64,000 nt of DNA from Streptosporangiaceae bacterium NEAU-GS5 (GCA_017592665.1 JAGFNW010000001.1:496001-560000); one strand, 5' to 3'. Shown: positions 35,411 through 44,378, counted from the stretch's first letter. Notes: generated by a model not told the origin, from the sequence alone. Made by a program: numbers and translations.

Positions 35411-35742
35411 CCGTTCCTGTCCCCGTCGTCCACCCGCCCCTGCTGGGCGGCGACCTCTGGCAGCAGGTCGCCGTCGAACGCGCCGACGGCCGCTGCGAAT
35501 GCCGCACTCAGTGCGGCAACCCGCATAAGAAAGACAACGGCGCGTGCACCCGCCTGCAGGCCCCGGGCCGCCCCTTGCACCTGGCCCCACGGACCGACGT
35601 TCTCATCCATCGCGCGGCCGGCCTCCCGGCCGCCGATCTGCTGGCACTGTGCTTGCCCTGCTATGACGGCCTGGACCGCCTGCGCCGAAAGGACCGGCGG
35701 GCTTTCGCCGACCAGGCCACTCAACCTGAGCCCTTGTTCTGA
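35407..35742 (+). CDS. Cys-rich AICE protein, HNH-like zinc arrangement
   Basis: A 111-residue protein overlapping the preceding stop by ATGA. GRCECRTQCGNPHKKDNGAC at its centre and LLALCLPCYDGLDRLRRK near the end give a two-part Cys motif similar to the zinc frame of HNH proteins. The His-Asn-His catalytic pattern is not convincing. It could be a degenerate nuclease or a structural zinc protein. Confidence 0.65.
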   Translation: MTVPVPVVHPPLLGGDLWQQVAVERADGRCECRTQCGNPHKKDNGACTRLQAPGRPLHLAPRTDVLIHRAAGLPAADLLALCLPCYDGLDRLRRKDRRAFADQATQPEPLF

Positions 35743-35860
35743 TCTCCTTTGTGTTCGCCGCGCCGCCCCCGGGCGCCTCGCGTACTCGCCTCACCTACTT
35801 CTAGCCGCGCACCGCATCGAGCGGGTGCGCGGCATTCCTTCGTGATCGGAGACCCGTCCC

Positions 35861-36160
35861 ATGCGTATGTCCCTGCGTCTCGCCGGGCTGATCCTGCCCG
35901 GCCCCGCCACCATCGCCGCCGCCTACGTCGCCGGAATCTGGCCCGTCGTCCTCGTGCTCGGCGTCCTGCTCGGGCTCGCCCTGATGCTGGCCGTCCCCGT
36001 CATCGCCTTCGGCATCCACCAGGACGAAAAGTACGGCTCCCTCGGCGGGCCCGCGCCCGGCTGGTCGGCGGCCGTCGCCCGCCGCCTGCTCAACACGCGC
36101 GTGCGCTCGGTCAGCCAGCACGGCCAGCAGCGTTCCCCCGTCCGGCAGGGGCACCGATGA
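35861..36160 (+). CDS. Small membrane protein of the AICE
   Basis: A 99-residue protein with two closely spaced hydrophobic segments (LAGLILPGPATIAAAYVAGI and WPVVLVLGVLLGLALMLAVP). A cytoplasmic basic tail follows (SAAVARRLLNTRVRSVSQHG). It resembles small Spd-type or transfer-associated membrane proteins by position. The stop overlaps the whiB start by ATGA. Confidence 0.65.
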   Translation: MRMSLRLAGLILPGPATIAAAYVAGIWPVVLVLGVLLGLALMLAVPVIAFGIHQDEKYGSLGGPAPGWSAAVARRLLNTRVRSVSQHGQQRSPVRQGHR

Positions 36161-36546
36161 GCACACTGTCGAACAAGCCGAGCACGCCGGTCGAGCTGAG
36201 CGACTGGCGCGACGCCGGGCTGTGCGCCCAGGTCGATCCCGATCTGTTCTTCCCCGACCCCGGCGACCGTGCCGCCGTGATCCGCGCCAAGAGCGTGTGC
36301 GCAGCCTGCCCGGTCCGCTTCGAGTGCCTGACCGACGCCCTTACCCGCAACGAGCGGTTTGGCGTGTGGGGCGGCCTGTCTGAGCGCGACCGCCGCAATC
36401 GGCGGGGCAAGCCGCTGCCGCACCGCTGCCGCCACTGCCACGGGCCGGTCCTGGAGCCCGAGCACTGGTACTGCAGCCTGGCCTGCCGAAAGGCAGGCCA
36501 GGCCGAACAGACCGCCCCGCCATTCCCGGCGAAGGGGGCGGCCTGA
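36157..36546 (+). CDS. WhiB-like iron-sulfur protein with extra C-terminal zinc ribbon
   Basis: A 129-residue WhiB-family protein. The four cluster ligands are Cys23, Cys48, Cys51 and Cys57 (AGLCAQVD and KSVCAACPVRFECLTDAL), followed by the beta-turn GVWGGLSERDRR. Unlike typical Wbl proteins it continues with HRCRHCHGPV and HWYCSLACRK, a second four-Cys module likely to bind zinc. Wbl proteins bind a [4Fe-4S] cluster and act with sigma-A as redox/NO-responsive regulators. Located in the AICE operon, it may sense host stress for element control. Confidence 0.9.
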   Translation: MSTLSNKPSTPVELSDWRDAGLCAQVDPDLFFPDPGDRAAVIRAKSVCAACPVRFECLTDALTRNERFGVWGGLSERDRRNRRGKPLPHRCRHCHGPVLEPEHWYCSLACRKAGQAEQTAPPFPAKGAA

Positions 36547-36548
36547 CG

Positions 36549-38153
36549 ATGCCGACCGCTTCTCTCGTCTCGTCTCCGGCCTCGCCGTTCGGGCTGTGGG
36601 CATCGCAGTGGCGTCCCGCACGCCCGAACGGGCTGACCTTCATCGACTTCTTCTGCGGCGCGGGCGGCAGCGCGATCGGGCTAACCGCGGCCGGCTTCGA
36701 GCTGAAACTCGCGGCCAATCACTGGCAGCGCGCGATCGAGACCCACGCCGCCAACTTCACCGCCGCAGACCACCTGTGCGCGGACATCAACAACCACGAC
36801 ATGCGCCGCCTGCCGCCCGCTGACGTGCTGTGGGCCTCGCCGATCTGCACCGAGGCCTCACCCTCAGGCGGCAAGAAGAAACGGCGCGGCCAGCTCACCG
36901 CCGTGCAGGCCTCCCTGTTCGACGACGCCGCCGAACCGGTCCCCGACGCCGGATGGGAACGCACCCGCGCCACGTGCTACGACGTGCTGCGGGCGGCCGA
37001 GATCTGGAAGTTCAAGGCCATCTTGATCGAGAACGTGATGGAGCTGGCGACCGACTGGCCGCTGTTCTGCTGGTGGCTGGAAGCCTTCACCACGCTCGGC
37101 TACCGGCACCAGATCGTGTGCGTCAACTCCGCCCACATCGGCGCCGAGGACAACCCGCACGCCCCGCAGTGGCGCGACCGCCTGTACATCGTGTTCCTGC
37201 TCGACCACATCCCCATGCCGGACCTGGAACCCCGGCCCCTGGCGTACTGCCCAGACTGCGGACGCGACGTACACGCCCGCCAGTCCTGGAAGCAGCACCT
37301 GAAGTACGGGCGGCAGCGCATCGGCAAGTACCGCGACCAGTACCTCTACACCTGCCCGAACACCACCCGGCCCCATCGCAGCCCGGTCGTGGAGCCGTAC
37401 GTGCTGCCCGCCCGCGCGGCCATCGACTGGACCGACCTCGGCGAGCGAATCGGCGACAAGAAACGGCCGCTCGCGGCCACCACCATGCACCGGATCGGCG
37501 AAGGACTGCGCCTGGTCACCGGCCAATCCGCCGTCATCCAGGTCAACCACGCCGGCCACGACGGCCGCGCCTACGCCCCCACGGCAGCACCCTTGGCCGC
37601 GCGGACCGTACGCGGCGGCGACGGCATCGCTACACCGCCGCTGCTGGTCCCCGTCGGCGGCACCTGGAACATGACCGCCACGACGGTGGGCGAGCCGATG
37701 CGGACCCGTACCGCCAATCCCAAAGGGATGGAAGCGCTGGTCGCGCCCGCCGACGGCCACACGCTCGGCGCGGCGGAGCCGTTCGTCGCGATGCTGCGCA
37801 ACCACGGCACCGCGACCTCGATCCGCGAGCCGCTGGCCACCCTGGCCGCGGGCGGCAACCATCACGCCCTGGTCGTCCCGTATCGCAACGCCAAAGCGAA
37901 GACCACCGCCGAACCCCTGCACACCGTGGCCACTATCGATTCAGCGGCGCTTGTCCAGCCCGCCATCGCGGTCGAGGACTGCTTCTTCCGGATGCTGCAG
38001 CCGCGTGAGCACCTGCGAGCCCAGCGCTTCCCCGACTTCTACCAGGTGACCGGCAACAAGGGCGAGCAGACCATGCAGGCCGGCAACGCCGTCTCCTCCA
38101 ACGTCGCCCAATGGCTCGGCGAACGCATTGCCCGCGCACTGTGCGGGCGCTGA
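36549..38153 (+). CDS. C5-cytosine DNA methyltransferase
   Basis: A 534-residue Dcm-type enzyme. Motif I is FIDFFCGAGGSAIGL, motif IV carries catalytic Cys100 in ASPICTEAS (Ile replaces the second Pro of the usual PPC), motif VI is IENVMEL and motif VIII is RDRLYIVF. The terminal motifs are LQPREHLRAQRFPDFY and QAGNAVSSNVAQWLGERI. A long central region (about 230-450) with two Cys pairs (YCPDCG and YTCPNT) includes target recognition. No cognate restriction gene is adjacent, so it is probably an orphan methylase that protects element DNA or regulates it. It starts two bases after the whiB stop. Confidence 0.93.
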   Translation: MPTASLVSSPASPFGLWASQWRPARPNGLTFIDFFCGAGGSAIGLTAAGFELKLAANHWQRAIETHAANFTAADHLCADINNHDMRRLPPADVLWASPICTEASPSGGKKKRRGQLTAVQASLFDDAAEPVPDAGWERTRATCYDVLRAAEIWKFKAILIENVMELATDWPLFCWWLEAFTTLGYRHQIVCVNSAHIGAEDNPHAPQWRDRLYIVFLLDHIPMPDLEPRPLAYCPDCGRDVHARQSWKQHLKYGRQRIGKYRDQYLYTCPNTTRPHRSPVVEPYVLPARAAIDWTDLGERIGDKKRPLAATTMHRIGEGLRLVTGQSAVIQVNHAGHDGRAYAPTAAPLAARTVRGGDGIATPPLLVPVGGTWNMTATTVGEPMRTRTANPKGMEALVAPADGHTLGAAEPFVAMLRNHGTATSIREPLATLAAGGNHHALVVPYRNAKAKTTAEPLHTVATIDSAALVQPAIAVEDCFFRMLQPREHLRAQRFPDFYQVTGNKGEQTMQAGNAVSSNVAQWLGERIARALCGR

Positions 38154-38210
38154 CCCTCCTCACCTGCGAAACCCCGCTCCCGTGCGCTCATGCCCGAAGG
38201 AGAACGATTC

Positions 38211-38537
38211 ATGGCGAAGTCAGCTGACGTACTCAATGCGATCGACGAGGCGCGCGCGGCCGGCTGGACCGTCCACGCGCGCGGGCACGGCATGTATCTG
38301 CTGTCCTCGCCCGCGTGCGAGGTTGACCACCCGACCCCGGACTACGTCCCGGACCGATGGTGGGGCGCGGAGACGTACCGCAAGCTGTTCCAGCTCAGCA
38401 TCGCCATCGACGGCGACGGCCGCGTCTTCTACACCGCGATCCGCATCTCCACCGCCCCATGGGTTGGGGCCCAGGAAGTCCGGGTGAGCCTCACCAAGGC
38501 GATCGAGTTCCTCCGCACCGACCACCACGACTCCTGA
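38211..38537 (+). CDS. Small hypothetical AICE protein
   Basis: A 108-residue protein starting MAKSADVLNAIDEARAAGWT with GAAGGAG seven bases upstream. It has an N-terminal helix then strands (RVFYTAIRISTAPWVG, VRVSLTKAIEFLR) and one Cys. It is likely a small alpha/beta protein. No family recognised. It sits between the methyltransferase and the Spd-like gene in the same operon. Confidence 0.65.
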   Translation: MAKSADVLNAIDEARAAGWTVHARGHGMYLLSSPACEVDHPTPDYVPDRWWGAETYRKLFQLSIAIDGDGRVFYTAIRISTAPWVGAQEVRVSLTKAIEFLRTDHHDS

Positions 38538-38552
38538 CAGGGGGCTGATCAC

Positions 38553-39989
38553 ATGATGGACCAAGTCACATGGGTGATCACTCACCCCATCCACAGCGCC
38601 GTAATCGCGACCGCCGCTCTGGTCGGCCTGGTCGTGGTACTCCGCGTCCTCAAGAAGCTCAGCCAGGCGGTCAAGACCGTACTCGGTCACGCCGACGTGG
38701 ACACCCTGCTCACCTACGTCGTCGCGGGCATGGCCTCCGCAGTCGCCGGAACCGGCATGTGGAAGTTCTTCGGCCGGGCCCTGGCCGACGTCGACCCGAT
38801 GCTGCGGATCGCGCTGTTCGCCTTCATCGAGCTCAGCGTCATCATCTCCGCCGTCCGGGCTCGCAAGGTTCTGCGCGAGTCCATCAAACGGTACGAAGCC
38901 GACCCGGACGGCGCGCCGCTGCCATCGTCCGGCCTGGACGGCAAGGCCGTGTGGGCGCTGACCGCCCTCAGCGGCGGCCTGGCCTGCCTGGAAACCGACA
39001 GCTTCCCCGAGGCCGTGCTGCGGCTGGCGGCTCCATTGGTGGCCGCGTGGCTGTGGGAGCGCGGCATGTCGATCGAGCGGCAGCGCGCCCGAAAGGCCCG
39101 CCGGATCATCAACTGGCGGCTCACCCCCGAGCGGGTCCTGGTCCGCCTCGGCGTGGCCGAGGCCACCGGCCGCGACGTGACCGAGGTCGAGGCGCACCGC
39201 CGCGTCACCAAGGTCGCGCTGGCCGCCGGCCGCGCGCGAATGCTCGCCGAGGCCAAGCCGCGGATCCTGCCTGTGGTCCGGACGCGGATGGCGCAGCGCC
39301 GCCTCAACAAGGCGATGCGCGGCGCGGTCGAGTACGCCGACCTGGTCACCAGCCGTACCGCGCATCGGATGCTGCTCGGCCAGATCGGCGCGCTGCACGG
39401 CGCCGTCCGCCTAGCCGAGCTGACGCCTCCGGCCCCCTGGGAGGCACCCACACCGGTCGACGCCGCCGCCATTCCCGCTCGTGTACGGTCCCTGCCGGAC
39501 CGTGCGGAGGTCGACCGTGCGGTCACCCGGCCGGACCGTGCGGTCCGGATAACAGGCCACCGCACGGTCGACGCTGACCGCACGCTCGCCCCGCACGGGG
39601 CCGATCCTGCGGCTCGTACGGCTGGCCCGGCCGAGCAGGCCGCGTTCCGCGCGCAGGCGGTCGACGAGCTTCGCTCGGAGTTCCTGGCCGCCGTCGAAGG
39701 TGGCCACAAGTTCACGCTGACCTGGCGCGATGTGGCCGAGCGCTACGGACGGGGCCAGCGATGGAGCGAAGGCGCCCTGGCCGACGCCAAGCGCGTGCTC
39801 ACCCCCGCTCCGGATGACCGCACGGGCGCCGAACCCGGCCCGGACCACCGCACGGACACCGGCCGTACGGTGCCGCACGAGCCGCACAGCAACCGCACGC
39901 TCTCGGCGCCCGACGGAGATCGTGCGGTCGCCGACGACCGCACGATCAGCTCCCGCGACGGATCGGCCGGATCCCTGAACGTCGCCTAG
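38553..39989 (+). CDS. Spd-like membrane protein (DUF2637 type) with DRT/DRA-repeat tail
   Basis: A 478-residue protein. Residues 1-180 contain four hydrophobic segments (HSAVIATAALVGLVVVL, LLTYVVAGMASAVAGTG, MLRIALFAFIELSVIISAV and AVLRLAAPLVAAWLW), the DUF2637 arrangement common in Spd proteins of actinobacterial plasmids and AICEs. A helical, Arg-rich region follows. Residues about 310-478 are low complexity with repeated Asp-Arg-[Thr/Ala] (PDRAEVDRAVTRPDRAV). A compact segment between (GHKFTLTWRDVAERYGRG) looks like a winged-helix. Spd proteins aid intramycelial spread of transferred DNA. Confidence 0.8.
   Translation: MMDQVTWVITHPIHSAVIATAALVGLVVVLRVLKKLSQAVKTVLGHADVDTLLTYVVAGMASAVAGTGMWKFFGRALADVDPMLRIALFAFIELSVIISAVRARKVLRESIKRYEADPDGAPLPSSGLDGKAVWALTALSGGLACLETDSFPEAVLRLAAPLVAAWLWERGMSIERQRARKARRIINWRLTPERVLVRLGVAEATGRDVTEVEAHRRVTKVALAAGRARMLAEAKPRILPVVRTRMAQRRLNKAMRGAVEYADLVTSRTAHRMLLGQIGALHGAVRLAELTPPAPWEAPTPVDAAAIPARVRSLPDRAEVDRAVTRPDRAVRITGHRTVDADRTLAPHGADPAARTAGPAEQAAFRAQAVDELRSEFLAAVEGGHKFTLTWRDVAERYGRGQRWSEGALADAKRVLTPAPDDRTGAEPGPDHRTDTGRTVPHEPHSNRTLSAPDGDRAVADDRTISSRDGSAGSLNVA
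39498..39946. repeat. Array of CCGTGCGG/CCGCACGG motifs inside the Spd-like gene
   Basis: GACCGTGCGG occurs at 39498, 39513 and 39534, and its complement at 39560. Variants of CCGCACGG or CGTGCGG follow at about 39578, 39591, 39818, 39848, 39873, 39918 and 39937, with several further near matches. All copies I checked keep the same codon phase, giving Asp-Arg-Ala in one orientation and Asp-Arg-Thr in the other. This could be a protein repeat or a DNA-protein binding array embedded in coding sequence. Confidence 0.7.
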
Positions 39990-40122
39990 TTCTCGCACCA
40001 CAGCTCGGACCCGCCACCCCCGGCTCACCCGGCCGGGCGTGGCGGGTTCTCGGCATGCCCCGGCTCGAACACGGCCGCTGGCCGACCGGCCACGACAACC
40101 CAGAAGAAGGGCTCCACCTTCC

Positions 40123-40593
40123 ATGAATGACGTACCCGCCATCGCCTTCGGCATTTTGGCGCTGCTGCTGGGCATCCTGCTGCACCGCAAACGGCGCAAG
40201 ATCGTCCGAGGCGGCGCATCCGATGACCTCGGCGGCCGGACGCGGGGCGGCAGCCGAAAGATCGGCCTGCCCGCCCCGGTCCTCAACCGCATCATCTCCG
40301 TCCTGATGTTCCTCGGCGGAGTCGGCCTGGCCTCGACGTTTGTCGGCTCCTGGCTCGCCGACCTGGATTTCTCGATCGGCCAGGTGACCTCGACCGCGAT
40401 CATCACCATCGTGGCCGTCCTGCTCGGCGTCGCCGTCCTGATCGACGTGTTCGACGGCAACGGGCTGCGGCCCACCACCTACGCCATGATCTGCACGTTC
40501 CCGCTCATGTGGGCGGCGGCGGGTGGATCGCTGTCCTGGCCCAAGGCGATCAGCGCCACGTGCTGGTCGTGGCTGACCGGGGCGACCGGATGA
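40123..40593 (+). CDS. AICE membrane protein (Spd-like)
   Basis: A 156-residue protein with four hydrophobic segments (AIAFGILALLLGILL, IISVLMFLGGVGLASTFVGS, TAIITIVAVLLGVAVLI and YAMICTFPLMWAAAGG) separated by a basic loop (HRKRRKIVRGG). It lies just upstream of the TraB region and overlaps the next small membrane protein by ATGA. It is probably part of the spread or transfer apparatus. Confidence 0.72.
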   Translation: MNDVPAIAFGILALLLGILLHRKRRKIVRGGASDDLGGRTRGGSRKIGLPAPVLNRIISVLMFLGGVGLASTFVGSWLADLDFSIGQVTSTAIITIVAVLLGVAVLIDVFDGNGLRPTTYAMICTFPLMWAAAGGSLSWPKAISATCWSWLTGATG

Positions 40594-40838
40594 GCCGCGA
40601 GGCGGGCCGGATCGCCCGCGAGATGTGGAACCAGCGCCCGACCGTCATGGAGCTACTGGTCATCGCGATCCTGACCATCGCCGCCAGCCTGGCCACCGAC
40701 ATTCCCGCCTGGATCCTGGCCACCTCGGTGATGCTGTGCGGCGTCAGCGTGACCGCCTGGATGGCCTCCCGCGCGCTCACCCGGCGCGGCGACGGCGGGA
40801 CGTCCGACCTGATCGAGGGACCGTCCGATGCGCCTTGA
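40590..40838 (+). CDS. Small AICE membrane protein
   Basis: An 82-residue protein with two transmembrane segments (TVMELLVIAILTIAASLATD and PAWILATSVMLCGVSVTAWM). It overlaps the preceding gene by four bases and the following start by eleven. It is likely co-translated with the other membrane proteins of the transfer block. Confidence 0.68.
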   Translation: MSREAGRIAREMWNQRPTVMELLVIAILTIAASLATDIPAWILATSVMLCGVSVTAWMASRALTRRGDGGTSDLIEGPSDAP

Positions 40839-42153
40839 ATACGTCCTGGTCGGGCTGATCATCGTCTACGCCGTCTCGGCGATCGCGCGGCGGGCCAACC
40901 GCCGCCCTGATGAACCCCGGCAGCAGTCCTGGCCGGTCCGCGCGTGGAACGCGGCTGGTCTGCCCTCGGTCGAAGCACCTACCGTCGCCGGTGCGGCAGG
41001 CGAGCTGGTGGGCCGGACCGCCGGGCGAGCCGGGCGCGGAGCGCGTCGCCAGGCGGCAAAAGCCGGGCATTCCGCGGCCGAGCGCGCCGAAAGGCGCTGG
41101 CAGCGCCGTACCGACGACGGCCCGCGGCTATTTCGCCGCGATGCCGCCACGACCGGTGACACCAACCCCGACGGGGCCACCACCAGCGCGGACAACACCG
41201 ACCGCGCTGACCGACATGAACGCGGCAGCAAAAGCGAGGGTCAGCTCCACGGCCAGCCGAACGCCGGGCTTCCTCGCGTTCACCAAGGCCCGCGCGGCAA
41301 GCCCGAACCCATGAGGACACGCGACCTGCGCCCCGGCGATCCCGTCACCGACCGCCACGAGGTCGAGGAAGTCCGGCCGACGGCCAGCGGGCGCGTGATG
41401 GTCCGCTACCGCGACACCACCACCGGCGCCATCACGGCCTACTTCAACGACCCCGACTCGCCGGTGCCCGAGCACGTGGCCACCAAGGTCGCCACCGCCC
41501 GACATGCCAACGTCCAGCAACCCGGCGCCGATCAGCACACCGGCGACGACAGCTTCACCGACAAAGGCGACCGGTACACGGACCGCACCGTCACCTGCGG
41601 CGCATGCGGCACCACCTCGACCATCACCGGCCCGTTCGACAACCACGCCTGCCCGACCTGCAGGCGGGTCCTGAACGGCACCGGCCGCCACCTCGCGGCC
41701 GATCTCACCTCGACTCCGGCACCCGAAAGCGGCGCCGGCCACCCACCCCGCCAGGAGGCACCCGCTATGACCACCACCAGCCACGAGCACGCCGAGGCCA
41801 CCGTCCAGGCGCTCGCCCCGCATGACTGGGCGCAGGTCGCCGCTCGCGTGTCCGGCTTCGACCCGGAGACCGACGCCGACCTGATGAACTTCATGACCGC
41901 CGAGGTGGCCGGGATCTGCGGCTACGCCGAGGCCTACGAGGCGCTGCACCAGACCTGCCAGGACGGACTCGGCCTGGACCCCAAGTCCGTGCAGGGCCTC
42001 GGCGAGTTCGCCGAACACGTCATGGAGCTGACCCGCGCCATGGCCGCCGCCCACAAGCAGTTCCTGGCCATCTACGAAGAGGTCCTGGCGGCCGTCGCCG
42101 CCGGTGTGGTGCTGCCCTACAACGGCCGCTGGATGACCGGGCAGGCCGTCTGA
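40828..42153 (+). CDS. AICE protein: membrane anchor, disordered linker, zinc ribbon and helical tail
   Basis: A 441-residue protein. An N-terminal transmembrane helix (YVLVGLIIVYAVSAIAR) is followed by an Arg/Ala-rich linker and a small domain with LRPGDPVTDRHEVEEVRPTA. A zinc ribbon follows (TCGACGTTS and HACPTCRR). The C-terminal helical domain from about 314 ends LPYNGRWMTGQAV and resembles the product at 44,515 (LPHNGRFITGQNG). An internal ATG at 41767 with CAGGAGG upstream could start a separate 128-residue protein made of this last domain, so two products are possible. Confidence 0.7.
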   Translation: MRLEYVLVGLIIVYAVSAIARRANRRPDEPRQQSWPVRAWNAAGLPSVEAPTVAGAAGELVGRTAGRAGRGARRQAAKAGHSAAERAERRWQRRTDDGPRLFRRDAATTGDTNPDGATTSADNTDRADRHERGSKSEGQLHGQPNAGLPRVHQGPRGKPEPMRTRDLRPGDPVTDRHEVEEVRPTASGRVMVRYRDTTTGAITAYFNDPDSPVPEHVATKVATARHANVQQPGADQHTGDDSFTDKGDRYTDRTVTCGACGTTSTITGPFDNHACPTCRRVLNGTGRHLAADLTSTPAPESGAGHPPRQEAPAMTTTSHEHAEATVQALAPHDWAQVAARVSGFDPETDADLMNFMTAEVAGICGYAEAYEALHQTCQDGLGLDPKSVQGLGEFAEHVMELTRAMAAAHKQFLAIYEEVLAAVAAGVVLPYNGRWMTGQAV

Positions 42154-42227
42154 CCCGCACGCCTCCACCCGTCCCCCGGCCGAACCCCGGCCGGGGGCAC
42201 CGGACACGAACGAGGGGAATCGACCTG

Positions 42228-44378
42228 ATGCCCGCCGCCGACAAGTGCCCGCTTCCACCGCACGCCAGCCACGCACCCGAGCACATCCACCACGAGTACG
42301 CCTCCGGCCACGACGATGACGAGCAGGGCGAGAACCAGGACGGCTATCTCAAGCTCGCCGCCCTCGCGACATGGCGATGGTTTCGCGCCAGCCCCGCCGC
42401 CCGGACCCCGTTGCTGGCCGGGCCCGCCCTGTACGGCGGCGGAGCGCTGGCCCACGCCCACCACCTGCCGGGGTGGGGCATCGGACTGGCGACCGTCGCG
42501 GGCTCGATCGTGACCCACGCCTACGCGATGCACCGCCTGGAGGGATGGCGGTCCGGCGGCGCGACCGCCGCCACAGCCGCATCCGGGCTGTGGCTGGCCG
42601 GCGCCGCCGAAGCCGGGGTGACGGCCGGTCCGTCCGGGCTGCTGTCCTGGCTGTTTTGGGGCGGGTTCGGCATCGGCTACGCCCTGCACCGGATCGGTCT
42701 CAAGCCCCGCACCGCTCCCGAACCGGAAACACCCGAGCAACCGGAAGCGCCCCGGATCGACTGGGACACCTACTTCCCCGGCTGGGGACTGACCGGCGCC
42801 GCCGTGCTGAAGGCCGAGCAGACCCGGCTCGGCGAGCGAGTCCTGATCGACACCCGGGGTACCGGCAAACGCGCGTCCACGCTCGCCCAGAAAGGCCTGG
42901 AAGAGCGCATCGCCGAAGACTTCCAGCTGCCCCGCAGCCGCGTCCGCGTCAACGCGGGCGCCATCGCCGGACAGCTGACCGTCTCGCTGCGGCTGACCGA
43001 CCCGTGGGCCACCCCGATCGTTCACCCCGTCCTGGACCTGCGGCCCGAGATCGAGCTGCCCGAGATCGCCGACATACGCCAGCCACTGGTCATCGGACAG
43101 GACCCCGAAACCGGGCGCCCGCTCACCCTCACAGTCTGGGATGAGGACGGCGCGGCACACGTCATGGTCGTCGCCATGAAGGGCGGCGGCAAGTCGACCC
43201 TGCTCAACAACGTCTTCGAACGCCTCACCGCCGCCGACAACGTGGCCACGATCGGCATCGACGTGTCCAAGGCCAAGGACATGCGCCGCTGGCGCAGCGC
43301 GGGCGCCCTGGCCCTGTCGGCGTGCGGGCCCAAAGAACGCTACAAGGCCGTCAAGATCCTTGAACTCATCGCCAAAATCGTCTCCCTGCGCGCCGAGCAC
43401 AACACCGACGCCGTGTTCCATCCCCGCCCCGGGCACCCGCTGATCGAAGTCGTCATCGACGAGATCGACGCCCTGTTCAAAGGCAACGACGCCTACGCCC
43501 AGCGCGCCCGCGAAGCGCTCACCACCATCACCAGCAAAGGCCGCTCCGAATCGGTGGGCGGCATCCTGGTCGGCCAGCGCGGCTCGGCCCAGTGGCTCGG
43601 CGACGCCAACATCCGCGCCAACCTCGACCGGTTCGTGTTCCTCAAGGTCGCCCGGCAGGGGGAGATGGGCCTGGCGGCCGGCGAGATGGGCCTGGAACTG
43701 CCCAACATGGCCGAGTACGGCGAAGGCAAGCCCGGCGTCGTCGCCATCGCCGACGTGTCCGGCGGCCACGACAAGGGCCGCACCTTCAACCTGTCAGCCC
43801 TGGACGACGTATCCCGGGTGGCCGAGGGCCGCGAACCCTCGCCACTGGAACCCGAGCTATGGGCCCTGGTCGGCCCCGCCTGGACCGCCCTCGCCGCCAA
43901 CGACGACGACAGCGCCTCCAACGCCGTCGCCACGGCCGGGGCGATCGAGTCGGACGACCACGATCCCGAGCTGCCCAGCACCAGCGAGGAACGCACCGCC
44001 GCACGCAGGTCGATCGTCGCGCACCTGGCGCTCGTGCCGCCGCTCGACGACGACACCGCCACCCGGGTGCGCGAGCACTCCCGCCAACGCCACCAGCTGT
44101 TCGCCGCAGTCGAGGGCGGTGCCGACGCCGAGGCGGGATCGGCTGTCCCGGCCGAGGTCCGCGCCCGGATCGTGGCCGTGCTCCTGGAACGCGGTGAGGC
44201 CCCGATGCGGGTCTTGCAGGAGGAGATCGGCTACAGCCCGGCACACATGCTCCGCCTCATGAACCAGCTACGGGCCGACGGTGCGGTGAGCATGCGCGGA
44301 CTGGGCCCGGCCACCCGATGGCACCTCCCGGACGCTCCGCCTGAGGCTACGGACGGTAGCCAGCGGATCCCCTCATGA
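42228..44378 (+). CDS. FtsK/SpoIIIE-type conjugative DNA translocase (TraB-like)
   Basis: A 716-residue protein. A short membrane region lies near residues 65-150 (ALAHAHHLPGWGIGLATVAG, LSWLFWGGFGIGYALH). The motor domain carries Walker A MKGGGKSTLL (about 317-326), Walker B VVIDEIDALF (about 405) and TITSKGRSESVGGILVGQRG. The C-terminus has a winged-helix-like part (RMLQEEIGYSPAHMLRLMNQ type). TraB proteins form hexamers that pump double-stranded plasmid or AICE DNA between mycelial cells after recognising 8-bp repeats in clt through the C-terminal winged helix. The neighbouring repeat-rich gap behind the stop fits this. Confidence 0.88.
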   Translation: MPAADKCPLPPHASHAPEHIHHEYASGHDDDEQGENQDGYLKLAALATWRWFRASPAARTPLLAGPALYGGGALAHAHHLPGWGIGLATVAGSIVTHAYAMHRLEGWRSGGATAATAASGLWLAGAAEAGVTAGPSGLLSWLFWGGFGIGYALHRIGLKPRTAPEPETPEQPEAPRIDWDTYFPGWGLTGAAVLKAEQTRLGERVLIDTRGTGKRASTLAQKGLEERIAEDFQLPRSRVRVNAGAIAGQLTVSLRLTDPWATPIVHPVLDLRPEIELPEIADIRQPLVIGQDPETGRPLTLTVWDEDGAAHVMVVAMKGGGKSTLLNNVFERLTAADNVATIGIDVSKAKDMRRWRSAGALALSACGPKERYKAVKILELIAKIVSLRAEHNTDAVFHPRPGHPLIEVVIDEIDALFKGNDAYAQRAREALTTITSKGRSESVGGILVGQRGSAQWLGDANIRANLDRFVFLKVARQGEMGLAAGEMGLELPNMAEYGEGKPGVVAIADVSGGHDKGRTFNLSALDDVSRVAEGREPSPLEPELWALVGPAWTALAANDDDSASNAVATAGAIESDDHDPELPSTSEERTAARRSIVAHLALVPPLDDDTATRVREHSRQRHQLFAAVEGGADAEAGSAVPAEVRARIVAVLLERGEAPMRVLQEEIGYSPAHMLRLMNQLRADGAVSMRGLGPATRWHLPDAPPEATDGSQRIPS

